DNA of 64,000 nt from Paenibacillus sp. FSL R5-0517 (GCF_037974355.1 NZ_CP150235.1:5084001-5148000); one strand, 5' to 3'. Positions 53,055 through 62,337 are shown, counted from the first letter of the stretch. Notes: generated by a model not told the origin, from the sequence alone. Translations and numbers: made by a program.

Positions 53055-53171
53055 TCACTCAAACAAATCATCCATCGACTTCACAGGTTTTACTTCAATC
53101 GGCTGTTTTGACAAGACCATATTTGCATAGGCACCAGCCCAAATTATAATTGCCATAATAACGTATACCAT
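53055..53171 (-). CDS. Small membrane protein, 38 residues
   Basis: A short ORF with GGGAGGTG 7 nt before the ATG, on the minus strand. It encodes a hydrophobic N-terminal helix (VYVIMAIIIWAGAYANMV) and a polar C-terminal tail ending in SMDDLFE. The excellent ribosome binding site and the clear helix-plus-tail pattern argue for a real gene. I do not recognise it. It stands alone upstream of the ROK gene, 150 bp away, and may be expressed separately. Confidence 0.6.
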   Translation of the reverse strand: MVYVIMAIIIWAGAYANMVLSKQPIEVKPVKSMDDLFE

Positions 53172-53344
53172 CCATGCACACCTCCCTGTTTCCTGCAAAT
53201 TATGATTTTGCGATATTCATACATATGCTTATTTCTCATTAATAAATATACTTTATAAAGTTTATTACGTAAGTATGCGAGGATATCCGTTCTTTGTCAA
53301 CTACAACAACATGTTTCCGCTCGAGGCCCATAACAAATAGCCGG

Positions 53345-53371
53345 CGAAAGAATCATTCAACGATTCTTTCG
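53345..53371 (-). terminator. Hairpin after the 53400 gene, possible terminator
   Basis: Perfect stem CGAAAGAATC/GATTCTTTCG with a 7-nt loop. The T tract on the minus strand is short and interrupted, so confidence is limited. Confidence 0.45.
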
Positions 53372-53399
53372 ACAGCCGTTTGTTCCATATACAAGCAGT

Positions 53400-53855
53400 T
53401 TATTTCGAATATGTTCGCTGTACAGAAGGTAATAAAGTCACAACTTGAATACCCACTCCCCATGCAAAATAGACCAAGTGAATGATAGAGACATCCTGAA
53501 TCCAATACACCTGCACCATAATCCAGATGATGAGGGCAAACCCCGTGTATAAGGAAAAAGTCCAGGCCCAGTAGCGGTCAGGATAGAGATTCAGCCTCTC
53601 ACCCGGCGCCCAAGGAGTGCAGCGTATGAGTGCAATAGCAATCATTAAAGGCATCACACCAAGAACCAGCAATAGGATGATTCCCGGAAACAAAAAACTG
53701 GAAAATGGAGAATTCAGCAACAAAGATTCAGGCAAATTCACCATATTTCCAGTTGGGTTGATGATTAACATGCTTCCTCCAACGATCGCCCCAACCCCCA
53801 GAATTCCATGCATCAAACTGAGTAACCACGATCTACCTTCACTTTGCTTCATCAT
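53400..53855 (-). CDS. Small multi-pass membrane protein
   Basis: 151 residues with AAAGGAG before two adjacent ATGs. About four membrane helices are visible: SLMHGILGVGAIVGGSMLII, FLFPGIILLLVLGVMPLMIAIALI, WAWTFSLYTGFALIIWIMVQVYW and VSIIHLVYFAWGVGIQVVTLL. I do not recognise a specific family. Short hydrophilic loops only, with a basic C-terminal end. Neighbours are unrelated; function unknown. Confidence 0.75.
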   Translation of the reverse strand: MMKQSEGRSWLLSLMHGILGVGAIVGGSMLIINPTGNMVNLPESLLLNSPFSSFLFPGIILLLVLGVMPLMIAIALIRCTPWAPGERLNLYPDRYWAWTFSLYTGFALIIWIMVQVYWIQDVSIIHLVYFAWGVGIQVVTLLPSVQRTYSK

Positions 53856-54071
53856 GAATTGCTCCTTTCTTCCTCTCGTTTCTCAGCCTCATACAGTCAA
53901 TCTTAGAAGGATGATGATCGCCCCCTCTAGTACCATTCTCACACATGCCGTGCATTGTTCCTGTGCTTCTTTTCACTATATTGATCTCGAACATCATTCA
54001 TAATGGTAAAACTTGATAAAAGAACGTACGTTCGGTATAATGAAATTATCCTGAATAAGCGAGAGGCAGAT

Positions 54072-54272
54072 ATGGACGACAAATTTATTAAAGAATTACG
54101 CGAGATTGGTCGGGATGACAGACGAAGATCGGAATTTATGATTCAAGGCTTGAAGGAGACACTGCAAGAACGCAAAGAAGAAGGTGTACTCAAACGCTGG
54201 ATACGGCGTAAGAAAACAGAGAAGAAAATCTCTCAAAGATTTAATCAAGATCCTCATTCGGATCAAAAGTAA
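54072..54272 (+). CDS. Small hydrophilic protein, 66 residues
   Basis: From the ATG at 54072, preceded by GAGAGG. The protein is very highly charged: DDKFIKELREIGRDDRRRSEFMIQG... and a basic C-terminus (KRWIRRKKTEKKISQRF). It has no signal or membrane segment. It is flanked downstream by a terminator hairpin pointing the other way. The family is unknown to me. Confidence 0.5.
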   Translation: MDDKFIKELREIGRDDRRRSEFMIQGLKETLQERKEEGVLKRWIRRKKTEKKISQRFNQDPHSDQK

Positions 54273-54278
54273 CAACAT

Positions 54279-54304
54279 AAAAAAGGAGGCGTATTGCGCC
54301 TCCC
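54279..54304 (-). terminator. Terminator of the cyclase gene
   Basis: On the minus strand GGAGGCG and CGCCTCC form a short GC-rich stem with a small loop, followed by a T run. It lies about 120 nt after the cyclase stop, so it may also act on the converging small gene. Confidence 0.6.
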
Positions 54305-54425
54305 ATGCTACTTACATATGTGGATCAGTTAATCTAGTTAATACCTGATTGATCTATTAGTGCGCGTTCAAAATGGTCGGTTTTCAGTACCAAGAAGATG
54401 GAATGATGCTTGGACCTACCCCGTT

Positions 54426-55163
54426 TCACGGCAGAATAGCAAAGGATCGAACCGGGAAGCCGGAGGCTTTCTCCGCCTTGGGTACAATATTGAAGATGAC
54501 CGCGCCTTTAGCTGGCACCTGATCCAGATTCGTTAACAGCTCAACCTGGTATGTATCCTGAGCAAGCACATAATATTCTGCCAGGAGTGCCCCATTCTTC
54601 TGATAATCTACGGCTGAATCCGTGTCAAAGGTTTCGTGCCCAATGGCCTTTATTTTTCGTTCCTCAAATAAGAACATAAGTGCACTCACCGACCATCCAG
54701 GTGCATGACTGTTGCCCTCATCATCCTTGTTATCAAAGGCTTCATGACTCGGCCAACGTTTGCTCCAATCCGTACGTAAAGCTACGAAGCTTCCTGCTTC
54801 AATCATGCCATGTTCTCTTTCAAATTCATGAATATGCTCTACATCCAGTGTAAAATCCGGGTTATTCGCCACTTCGGCTGACTGGTCAATGACGATAAGC
54901 GGGAGCACAAGCTCCTTCAAACCTAGTTCATCCAGATACCGGGTATCCCGAACAAAGTGAATCGGGGCATCAAGATGTGTACCATACTGACCAGGGAACT
55001 TGAAGCTCTGAGCAAAGAAACCTTGATCGTGATTAAACAGCGTATCAAATTGGGCTTCTTCAAAAGCTGAGAAATGTGGGGATTTCGGTCCAAATGTATG
55101 GGTCAGATCCACCCACTTCTTTTCTTTTAACAATTGAATGGCTTGAATGAGTTCGTTGGACAT
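54426..55163 (-). CDS. Cyclase family protein (kynurenine formamidase-like)
   Basis: 245 residues from the ATG at 55163 (GAGGTG upstream). It contains WVDLTHTFGPKSPHF, FKFPGQYGTHLDAPIHF (the HxGTHxDAPxH-type metal-binding motif in which the first His is not in place here but GTHLDAPIHF is intact) and GHETFDTDSAVDY. This fits the cyclase/KynB-like hydrolases, which use a divalent metal. The substrate is unknown. It is divergent from the WYL regulator, 95 bp away, which may control it. Confidence 0.8.
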   Translation of the reverse strand: MSNELIQAIQLLKEKKWVDLTHTFGPKSPHFSAFEEAQFDTLFNHDQGFFAQSFKFPGQYGTHLDAPIHFVRDTRYLDELGLKELVLPLIVIDQSAEVANNPDFTLDVEHIHEFEREHGMIEAGSFVALRTDWSKRWPSHEAFDNKDDEGNSHAPGWSVSALMFLFEERKIKAIGHETFDTDSAVDYQKNGALLAEYYVLAQDTYQVELLTNLDQVPAKGAVIFNIVPKAEKASGFPVRSFAILP

Positions 55164-55258
55164 CCGTATCACCTCATGCACAGAATGGAATAAATTTCCC
55201 CTATTATATCCTATTACACCAGAAAATAAATGATTGATTAATCTCTGAGGTGAAATTA

Positions 55259-56233
55259 ATGTCTAAGCTGGATAATATGTTGGCCATCCTATGGCTGCTT
55301 AACTCAGGCCGAAAAATTACAGCCCATCAAATATCTGAAAAATTAGAAATGAATATACGAACCGTTTACCGTTATATGGATGCACTTTGCGCCAGTGGAG
55401 TACCGATAATATCTGACACGGGTCATCATGGCGGGTATACTCTCTTGAATCAATTCATTAAAAGTCCTCTTCTTTTGGATGTAGGAGAGAAAACGACATT
55501 ACTTCATGCTGCCATATTCGCCAAAGAAGCTGGGTATTTTTTAGGAGAGGCATTAGATAGCGCAACTTCAAAGCTTATGATGCACTCCAATCAAGAACAG
55601 GAGAATATGATTAAGCAACAATTTGAAGGGGTTGAAGTGATCGGTTCCCTTGGGAAGCCAAGAATAGAGCCCAGTACTGAGATCATATTAAAGACATTAG
55701 AGCAAAGTGTACTCCAAAAGTCGTCTGTAGAAATCGATTACCTAACCAGTCACGAAGAGCAATCCAAGTGTAGAATCGTGGACCCCTATGGAATAATCTA
55801 TTGGAATCATCATTGGTATGTTATAGCCTTTTGTCATTTTCGGAATGACATTCGCAGTTTTAGAGTGGATCGAATCATTTGTGCTAACCAGACAGAAATG
55901 ATGTTCAACCGACCACCTCATTTTTCGGCAAGTGAATTTTTCAGAGGCAGCCTCCTTCCGGAAGCACAAAATCCGACATCATTTATTCCTCTGGTGCTTA
56001 CAGGTAAATCAAGCACACTGGATGGCCTATGCCTGCATTGGTTTTTGGGACACCATCTCCAAGAACGGACTGCTGAAAAAGCAACATTCTCACTCGACAA
56101 AGAAGACATCCTTCAATATGTTCCTATCTTGCTTTTATCCTATGGCAGATCTGTTCAGGTCATTGAACCTATAAGTTTGAAGCAAAGGATGGTTGAAGTT
56201 CTGCATGATCTCATTGATCATTATCAAGTTTGA
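55259..56233 (+). CDS. WYL-domain transcriptional regulator
   Basis: 324 residues from the ATG at 55259 (GAGGTGA upstream; a GTG at 55250 is also in frame). An N-terminal HTH_11 winged helix (MLAILWLLNSGRKITAHQISEKLEMNIRTVYRYMDALCASGVPI) is followed by the WYL-type central domain (VEIDYLTSHEEQSKCRIVDPYGIIYWNHHWYVIAFCHFRNDIRSFRVDRI) and a WCX-like C-terminal part. WYL proteins sense nucleic-acid or small ligands. The divergent cyclase gene and the downstream DJ-1 gene are candidate targets. A good terminator follows. Confidence 0.88.
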   Translation: MSKLDNMLAILWLLNSGRKITAHQISEKLEMNIRTVYRYMDALCASGVPIISDTGHHGGYTLLNQFIKSPLLLDVGEKTTLLHAAIFAKEAGYFLGEALDSATSKLMMHSNQEQENMIKQQFEGVEVIGSLGKPRIEPSTEIILKTLEQSVLQKSSVEIDYLTSHEEQSKCRIVDPYGIIYWNHHWYVIAFCHFRNDIRSFRVDRIICANQTEMMFNRPPHFSASEFFRGSLLPEAQNPTSFIPLVLTGKSSTLDGLCLHWFLGHHLQERTAEKATFSLDKEDILQYVPILLLSYGRSVQVIEPISLKQRMVEVLHDLIDHYQV

Positions 56234-56271
56234 AAACTTTACTGACGGTAAATGTCAGTGAAGTTTTTTTA
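56234..56271 (+). terminator. Terminator of the WYL regulator gene
   Basis: AAACTT...CTGAC pairs with GTCAG...AAGTTT, followed by TTTTTTAT. Confidence 0.8.
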
Positions 56272-56318
56272 TAATACAAGAGTAATCCAATCAATCATGA
56301 ATAACAAAAGGGGTGTGT

Positions 56319-56957
56319 ATGATGCAAAAGAAGAACATATATCTTTATGTATTTAATACGATGTCAGACTGGGAGGTAGGTTATTTAACTGCGGAACTGA
56401 ACTCGGGAAGATATTTTAAGAAAGATATTGAGCCTTTACAGGTTGTAACCGTAGGTGCAGATCAACATCCGGTAACGACCATGGGCGGATTGAACATCCT
56501 TCCCCATATTTCGATTGATGAATGTACGTTGAAAGGTAACGACGTCATCATTCTTCCGGGAGGAAATACCTGGATGGACACCATCCATGATCCCCTATTA
56601 AAAAAAGTTACTGACGCTATAGAAAAAGGTACGGTTGTTGCGGCCATTTGTGGTGCCACAGTTAGACTCGCAAAGATGGGGTTACTGGACTCCATACAGC
56701 ATACAAGCAATGATCTGCAATACCTGAAGATGATATGTCCAGATTATACCGGAGAAACTTATTATCAAACGGAGCCAGCAGTAACCGATGGAAATGTAGT
56801 TACTGCATCTGGAATAGCTCCGTTAGAATTTACGATGCATGTACTGAAGAAGCTGAATGTCTTCACACCAGAAACTTTACAGGCCTGGTACAATCTGAAT
56901 CGGACTCAAGAGTCCACATACTTCTATGAGTTAATGAACTCTATTGCACCTGAATAA
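56319..56957 (+). CDS. DJ-1/PfpI family protein (type 1 glutamine amidotransferase fold)
   Basis: 212 residues from the ATG at 56319; AAAAGGGG lies upstream. It has IYLYVFNTMSDWEVGYLTAEL at the start, DVIILPGGNTWMD (acidic residue and nucleophile-elbow partner) and VVAAICGATVRLAKMGLLD. The Cys in ICGAT is the conserved nucleophile of DJ-1 proteins. The group also includes transcription factors and glyoxalase-like enzymes, but no DNA-binding domain is present. Its stop overlaps the stop of the converging oxidoreductase gene by 17 nt. Function is uncertain; stress defence or cofactor modification is plausible. Confidence 0.85.
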   Translation: MMQKKNIYLYVFNTMSDWEVGYLTAELNSGRYFKKDIEPLQVVTVGADQHPVTTMGGLNILPHISIDECTLKGNDVIILPGGNTWMDTIHDPLLKKVTDAIEKGTVVAAICGATVRLAKMGLLDSIQHTSNDLQYLKMICPDYTGETYYQTEPAVTDGNVVTASGIAPLEFTMHVLKKLNVFTPETLQAWYNLNRTQESTYFYELMNSIAPE

Positions 56958-57867
56958 CGAGTTTTCCACGCGTATGATGGGATTCACTTTTCTCGTGTGC
57001 TTCCCTTAATCCCTGCTCAGTTAACGGGTAGGTTCCATCAATAACCGATTTGAGTTTGCCTTCCGCAGCCAGTTCAGCCAACTGATCCAGTTGATCCCCT
57101 TTGGGCTCCATCATGAAGACGTTGGCCGTCACTCCAGCTTCCTTGGCAAGCTTCTCATCCGGTTGTTCCACCAAGGATACCAGATGCCCGCCGGACTTCA
57201 ACACCTTGAAGCTGTCGCGCTGAATATCACCACCCATGGTGTCCAGTACAACATCATAACCGGAGAGAATCTCCGAGAAATCTTCTTTTTTATAGTTGAT
57301 AAAATGATCCACACCCAGCGATCGAAGTAACGCTTCGTTTGAATCACTGGCCGTAGAAGCCACTTCAGCGCCGAGGGACTTGGCAATCTGAATGGCATAC
57401 GTTCCCACACCACCTGACCCAGCATGGATGAGTACCTTCTGCCCTTTACCTAGACGTCCATGATCTACAAGAGCTTGCCAAGCCGTCATCGCTGCCAGCG
57501 GGATCGCTGCCGCTTCCTCGAAGCTTAAATTCTCCGGTATACGGGCAATAATGTCTGCATCAACTGGGACATATTCTGCATAGGTTCCGAATTCGCGCGG
57601 ACGTGCAAATACCCTGTCACCTTCTCTGAACCTTGTAACATTTGAGCCTACTTCAGCCACAGTACCCGCAACATCTCCGCCCAGAATCAACGGAAAATTA
57701 TCCGCTGCTTCTTTCATATAGCCTTGTCTAATCTTAAAATCCACTGGATTGACCGACGTGGCATGCGTTCGGATCAGCACCTGATTCACTCCACATGCTG
57801 GTTTGGCTACTTCTTGTTCCTTCAATTGTTCCGCTCCACCAAATTCCTCAATCACAATTGCTTTCAT
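56941..57867 (-). CDS. NADP-dependent quinone/zinc-binding oxidoreductase (MDR family)
   Basis: 308 residues from the ATG at 57867, the normal length; the longer upstream frame lacks a clear site. Features are MKAIVIEEFGGAEQLKE, RTHATSVNPVDFKIRQGYM, GGDVAGTVAEVGSNVTRFREGDRVFA, AAIPLAAMTAWQAL and the nucleotide-binding GSGGVGTYAIQIAKSLGA. These place it in the quinone-oxidoreductase branch of medium-chain dehydrogenases. Catalytic zinc ligands are absent, as usual in this branch. It probably reduces quinones or enones with NADPH. It converges on the DJ-1 gene with a 17-bp overlap. Confidence 0.9.
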   Translation of the reverse strand: MKAIVIEEFGGAEQLKEQEVAKPACGVNQVLIRTHATSVNPVDFKIRQGYMKEAADNFPLILGGDVAGTVAEVGSNVTRFREGDRVFARPREFGTYAEYVPVDADIIARIPENLSFEEAAAIPLAAMTAWQALVDHGRLGKGQKVLIHAGSGGVGTYAIQIAKSLGAEVASTASDSNEALLRSLGVDHFINYKKEDFSEILSGYDVVLDTMGGDIQRDSFKVLKSGGHLVSLVEQPDEKLAKEAGVTANVFMMEPKGDQLDQLAELAAEGKLKSVIDGTYPLTEQGLREAHEKSESHHTRGKLVIQVQ

Positions 57868-58065
57868 TAGAGATCCCAGCCTTTCCATTGGATTATCTTT
57901 TGCTCTCTCTCCCTTCATTACCCTTTCCCAGCAGTCACTTGACCTATTCATTCAAAAAATCACAGCAATCAAGGGATTCACTATCCAGTTCAACAATCAT
58001 GATATAATGTCGATTATTGATTATGTTAGTCCTTAATCCAATACTTGAACAAGTGAGGTAACAAT

Positions 58066-58944
58066 ATGGAAGTTGAAGTAAGTACATTACATGCATTTTC
58101 GGACAAGGCTCTTGGCGGAAACCCCGCAGGTGTTGTTTTACAAGCAGCGCATTTGTCTGAATCCCAGATGCAGGAGATAGCCAGACAAGTCGGTTTTTCA
58201 GAAACTGCATTTGTTATGCCATCGGAACAGGCTGATTTCAAAGTACGTTTCTTCACTCCAAGTGATGAAGTTGATCTCTGCGGACATGCCACAATTGCTT
58301 TATTTTATCTAATGAAAACACAACATCTCGTTGATGTTGGTACATATACACTGGAGACACTCGCCGGAATTCTTAAAGTTGTTATTGAAGACAATGGAGA
58401 AGTCTACCTAGCACAGACTTTGCCGGAGTTTGGGGAGATCGTGGATCGTCAGCAGATTGCCGATTCATTACGTATTTCTACGGAGGATTTACATTCCGAA
58501 CTTCCTGTACAGATTGTGTCTACCGGGCTACCTGATATCATGATAGCTGTTAAAGATGTTGATGTTCTGACCAAAATTGATCCTGACTTCCAGCGTATCA
58601 CGGAAATAAGCAAGGCTCATCATGCCATAGGTTATCACGTGTTTACACTCGAATCAGATGTTATGGACGTTCTGACCGAATGTCGTAATTTTGCACCACT
58701 GTATGATATACCGGAAGAGAGTGCAACGGGTACCTCCAATGGTGCCATGCTCTGTTATTTACACCATTACAACCAGCTTACAGATCCTCATCATCACACG
58801 TATACGATCAGACAAGGGTATACCATGAACCGCCCCTCCGAAATCCGGGCCAGATTAACTTTGGACAGCTCCAATGAAATTATACAGATTCAGGTTGGCG
58901 GTCGTGCAATTCATATCAAAAACATTCAAATTCACTTCCCTTAA
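58066..58944 (+). CDS. PhzF family protein (isomerase-like)
   Basis: 292 residues with GAGGTAA before the ATG. The sequence follows PhzF/YddE proteins: VSTLHAFSDKALGGNPAGVVL, IARQVGFSETAFVMPS (with the conserved catalytic Glu in FSETAF), FTPSDEVDLCGHATIA and YDIPEESATGTSNGAMLCYL. It should be a cytoplasmic isomerase or epimerase of small molecules. No phenazine genes are near, so the name says only the fold. It is divergent from the oxidoreductase gene, 198 bp away. Confidence 0.88.
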   Translation: MEVEVSTLHAFSDKALGGNPAGVVLQAAHLSESQMQEIARQVGFSETAFVMPSEQADFKVRFFTPSDEVDLCGHATIALFYLMKTQHLVDVGTYTLETLAGILKVVIEDNGEVYLAQTLPEFGEIVDRQQIADSLRISTEDLHSELPVQIVSTGLPDIMIAVKDVDVLTKIDPDFQRITEISKAHHAIGYHVFTLESDVMDVLTECRNFAPLYDIPEESATGTSNGAMLCYLHHYNQLTDPHHHTYTIRQGYTMNRPSEIRARLTLDSSNEIIQIQVGGRAIHIKNIQIHFP

Positions 58945-59019
58945 TGGGAGGTGTTTTCTATATTAAAGATATGAGAACTATGTATTTTTGAAGCCATATC
59001 ATGACCTTATATCATTGAA

Positions 59020-59967
59020 TTATTGAATCTCTTGTAAAAATCGTAACACCGCTACCTCCAACTGCTTCAGTCCTGGCTGTTCTATAGGAAAATGGCCTGC
59101 ACCCTCCAAAATGATGCATTCCTTATCTACCACCAAACGATCAAAAAAAGGTTGGCTGAACCTGATCGGTGTCATGGGGTCCAATTCGGGGTGAACCAAC
59201 AGGACCGGACACTGGCTGAACTGTTCCGGGCTTACTTCCGGTTCTTTATCAAGGAATGTTCTTAATAATTCCAACGGAATGCGCGTAGCTGCCGCTTGTG
59301 GATCATCCATAATAAGCCGGGTTAAGTCCTGGTTATTCGTAATCAGTTGCATCCGGGATACCTGCTTGACCGAAATACGTACATGGTCCAGCAAACCAGG
59401 GAACAGATCCATCATACGTTTCCCCACACGGCTCACCAGAAGGTTCGGTGCAAGCTGATCACGCATTTCCTGATTACTCGTGTCTACAAAGGTAGTTGCG
59501 ATCAGACCCTTAACGTGCTTGCTACGTGCACTGGTGTGATAGGCAAGCATCCCTCCGATGCTACTTCCCAATACAACGATGGGCTTGCCATCTTTCATGT
59601 ATTCCCGTTTGATGAGTGACACAAGTAACTCTATCCATAGTTCGTAGTTGATACGTGTACCAGACATTGCGTAACTTAACCCATATGGCGGAAGATCCGG
59701 CGATACCACCTCGTATCCATGTCGCTGCAACATGCGGGCATACGGAGCGAGCAACCTGCCATTGCCTCCCGCACCATGAATAAACAGAATTTTGATTGGA
59801 GACTCCGGTGCAGGTAAACGATCCATATGCAGATGAACCCCATTTGACTCCCACCATTCTTCTTCAGGAACTGTATGCTCCCCTAACCTCACTTCTTCCG
59901 GGAAAAAAGCCTGATACTGCTTCCAATAGGGATGTGTTGTCTGATATGAAGGCAAACTTTTTTTCAT
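59020..59967 (-). CDS. Alpha/beta-hydrolase
   Basis: 315 residues with GAGGAGA before the ATG. The alpha/beta-hydrolase fold is shown by IKILFIHGAGGNGRLLAPYARML (oxyanion-hole region), VVSPDLPPYGLS, VVLGSSIGGMLAYH (nucleophile Ser in GSSIGG) and the C-terminal HPELDPMTP and GAGHFPIEQPG, which supply the Asp and His. The N-terminal 50 residues are an extra leader (HPYWKQYQAFFPEE) without signal peptide. Esterase or lipase-like activity is expected; the substrate is unknown. Confidence 0.85.
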   Translation of the reverse strand: MKKSLPSYQTTHPYWKQYQAFFPEEVRLGEHTVPEEEWWESNGVHLHMDRLPAPESPIKILFIHGAGGNGRLLAPYARMLQRHGYEVVSPDLPPYGLSYAMSGTRINYELWIELLVSLIKREYMKDGKPIVVLGSSIGGMLAYHTSARSKHVKGLIATTFVDTSNQEMRDQLAPNLLVSRVGKRMMDLFPGLLDHVRISVKQVSRMQLITNNQDLTRLIMDDPQAAATRIPLELLRTFLDKEPEVSPEQFSQCPVLLVHPELDPMTPIRFSQPFFDRLVVDKECIILEGAGHFPIEQPGLKQLEVAVLRFLQEIQ

Positions 59968-59995
59968 ACGGTTGATTCTCCTCTTTTCATGTACC

Positions 59996-60024
59996 CAAAA
60001 AAAGCCGTACTATGTACGACTTTT
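59996..60024 (-). terminator. Terminator of the expansin gene
   Basis: AAAAGTCGTAC pairs with GTACGGCTTTT (one mismatch or G-U), with a T tract on the minus strand. It lies 55 nt after the expansin stop. Confidence 0.75.
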
Positions 60025-60078
60025 CGTTAAGAATACGTCAATGAACATACTTCTTTTTATAACACCTTCGTATATCTG

Positions 60079-60795
60079 TCAATCCGAAAACTGGACATTG
60101 CCCGGTACGATGTACGCACCACCTGATCCATCATTAGGTAGAGCTGGGATCGTGTCATTTATTACCTGACCGCGAATATCGGTCATACGAACGTATAGTT
60201 TTTCTTTGCCCAGTCCGGTTCCGAGGAAATGATTATAGTCCTGCTTTTCAAGATTGAGCCACGTACCATCCTTCTGTTTCACTTCGAACTTCAGCACCGG
60301 ATACTTATGGTTGCGGACCTGAATGGCTGCCCACCACTGACTGCTGCCTTCCTTGATCCGATAGGAGACATTGCCTTGGGTGGGAGCTTTGACTACTTTC
60401 CAGCTGATATTGATTCTGCCTGCCTTTGGGTCACCAATCAGGTTAAAGGCATTTGGCGATAGATCGAGCGCTCCACTGGCACCCTCCGGATAGAGGTCTG
60501 TTACATAGACCGTTGTTTTGCCTTTCGGACCTTGGACTTCGAGGTAGGCTCCCGCTAGAGCAGCTTTGACACCGTTATAATTGAGCTGGATTGGATTAAG
60601 TGCAGTAATTTTCATGTCCGAAGGGATGGGATCAAGCAACAGCGCACCTCCCGAGTAACCTGAGCCCGTATACGTCGCATAACCCTGATATGTATCATTC
60701 CACGCGGCAGATGCAGGTAGAGCAAATAATACGAGACTGAGCAAAATCCCTGTACTGGCCCATTTTAACCGCTGAAATCTACTTTTCTTGTTCAT
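60079..60795 (-). CDS. yoaJ: Secreted expansin (YoaJ/EXLX1-like)
   Basis: 238-residue precursor with AGAGGGGG before the ATG and a signal peptide ending ALPASAAW. The mature protein closely follows Bacillus subtilis YoaJ: YQGYATYTGSGYSGGALLLDPIPSDMKITALNP in domain D1, with VTDLYPEGASGALDLSPNAF containing the conserved Asp needed for wall-loosening. Domain D2 shows YRIKEGSSQWWAAIQVRNHKYPVLKFEVKQKDGTW, with the aromatic residues of the cellulose-binding surface. It loosens plant cell walls and helps root colonisation in related species. The gene is alone with its own terminator. Confidence 0.93.
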   Translation of the reverse strand: MNKKSRFQRLKWASTGILLSLVLFALPASAAWNDTYQGYATYTGSGYSGGALLLDPIPSDMKITALNPIQLNYNGVKAALAGAYLEVQGPKGKTTVYVTDLYPEGASGALDLSPNAFNLIGDPKAGRINISWKVVKAPTQGNVSYRIKEGSSQWWAAIQVRNHKYPVLKFEVKQKDGTWLNLEKQDYNHFLGTGLGKEKLYVRMTDIRGQVINDTIPALPNDGSGGAYIVPGNVQFSD

Positions 60796-61025
60796 GAGCT
60801 ATTCCCCCTCTAATTCTCGTGTAAATGGTACGTTCAACTGCTAGAATCAAATATAACATTATTTTACATAATAACTTTTTACTTTCAATCCATTTCTGCC
60901 AAATCACATCCAAAGTCCTGCCTCTGAATTTGAACATTCACGACCACGCACAAGATATGGATACATACGATAAATTGGTGTGTTAAGCATGATTTCAAGC
61001 CGATATTCGGTCCATTTCTATTAAT

Positions 61026-61076
61026 AAAAAAACGCCACACCCCGGAGTGATTTCTCACTCCAACCGTGTGACGCTT
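61026..61076 (-). terminator. Terminator of the kht operon
   Basis: GCGTCACAC pairs with GTGTGGCGT around an inner GGAGTGA/TCACTCC stem, followed by seven T on the minus strand. Confidence 0.85.
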
Positions 61077-61128
61077 ATTAGGCCTTGCGGTCAGAATTCT
61101 CTGACTGTCCAAGGACAGCTACATCGCC

Positions 61129-62334
61129 TCATCCTGTCTCCCTTCGTTTCACCCGCTTCCTTAGTCGCTCATACTGTGCGTAGATCCGCGGAGATTCTTT
61201 CGTTAGGATAGGCCCCAGCACAGCCAGAATTAACACATACAATACGGCAAACGATTGAATGGATACCATCAGCCCTCCGGCCTTGCCGATGTTCGCCATG
61301 ATAATGGAGAATTCGCCCCGGGAGACCAGGGTAAAGCCCACATTCAAGGAGGCCTTAGGACTCATTCCAGCCAATCTGCCAGCGATCATGCCTGCACCAT
61401 AGTTACTGGCGATTGTCAGTATAACGGCAATGATCGTCATGCCAATTGCTCCGCCAAGTGAAGACGGCTCGATGGTCAGACCAAAACTGAAGAAGAAAAT
61501 GGCACCAAAAAAATCTTTGAAAGGCATGATCTGGTGCTCAATCCGACTGACATGTCTTGATTCGCCCAGCACAAGACCCATCATCAATGCTCCGATGGCT
61601 TCCGCTACATGCAATGTTTCTGAGAAACCAGCTACCAGGAAGAGCAGTGTCATGACGGTAAGCAGGAACAACTCTGATGACTTGATATTCAGTGCCTTAT
61701 CAATATATTTGATGCTTTTCCTGCCAATAATCAGGAACAGCACAATAAACAGCAGGGCAGACAGGGATACCAGCAGAACACTTAAGAATGAAGTTGCCCC
61801 GCTGAGCACAAGCCCGGTCAGGATGGAGATATGAATCGCGATGAACAAGTCATCGAACATGATCATGCCCATAATAATCTCTGTTTCAGGGTTTGCGGTG
61901 CGTTTCAGATCAACGAGCACTTTGGCTACAATGGCTGTAGAAGAGCTCGTCATGATCCCACAGACAACGAGAGTCTCCTGAAGGGGCAGATCCATGAACC
62001 ACCCCAACAGTAATCCAGAGACAAAATTAAGCCCTACATAGAACATGCCTCCGGTCAGAATGGCTTTACCAGACTTTAATAGACGGGAGACAGAGAACTC
62101 CAGACCCAGGTAAAATAGCAAAAACAAAATGCCAAGCCTGCCCATAAATTCAATAAAGGTCGAACTTTCAATAAAACGCAAATCCACTATGCCGATCTGT
62201 GGTGCATGTGGTCCAACAGCCATACCAATCAGAATATAGAAAGGAATGACTGAAAATCGTAATCGTGAAGATATCAGCCCAGTAAGTGTAATCAGCGCAA
62301 CGGCAATTCCCACTTCGAATATGAGCATATCCAT
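61129..62334 (-). CDS. khtU: CPA2 cation:proton antiporter (KhtU-like)
   Basis: 401 residues with about twelve membrane helices. CPA2 features are FSVIPFYILIGMAVGPHAPQIGI, GLEFSVSRLLKSG, ITSSSTAIVAKVL-type helix 5 (here IMTSSSTAIVAKVLVDLKR), the FDDLFIAIHISIL ion-binding Asp pair and LVSRGEFSIIMANIGKAGG. It exports K+ in exchange for protons. The KhtT-like regulatory gene lies 3 bp upstream and a GreA-like gene precedes it, so all three form an operon. In B. subtilis KhtU is activated by KhtT in response to c-di-AMP or high pH. Confidence 0.9.
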   Translation of the reverse strand: MDMLIFEVGIAVALITLTGLISSRLRFSVIPFYILIGMAVGPHAPQIGIVDLRFIESSTFIEFMGRLGILFLLFYLGLEFSVSRLLKSGKAILTGGMFYVGLNFVSGLLLGWFMDLPLQETLVVCGIMTSSSTAIVAKVLVDLKRTANPETEIIMGMIMFDDLFIAIHISILTGLVLSGATSFLSVLLVSLSALLFIVLFLIIGRKSIKYIDKALNIKSSELFLLTVMTLLFLVAGFSETLHVAEAIGALMMGLVLGESRHVSRIEHQIMPFKDFFGAIFFFSFGLTIEPSSLGGAIGMTIIAVILTIASNYGAGMIAGRLAGMSPKASLNVGFTLVSRGEFSIIMANIGKAGGLMVSIQSFAVLYVLILAVLGPILTKESPRIYAQYERLRKRVKRRETG

Positions 62335-62337
62335 AGG

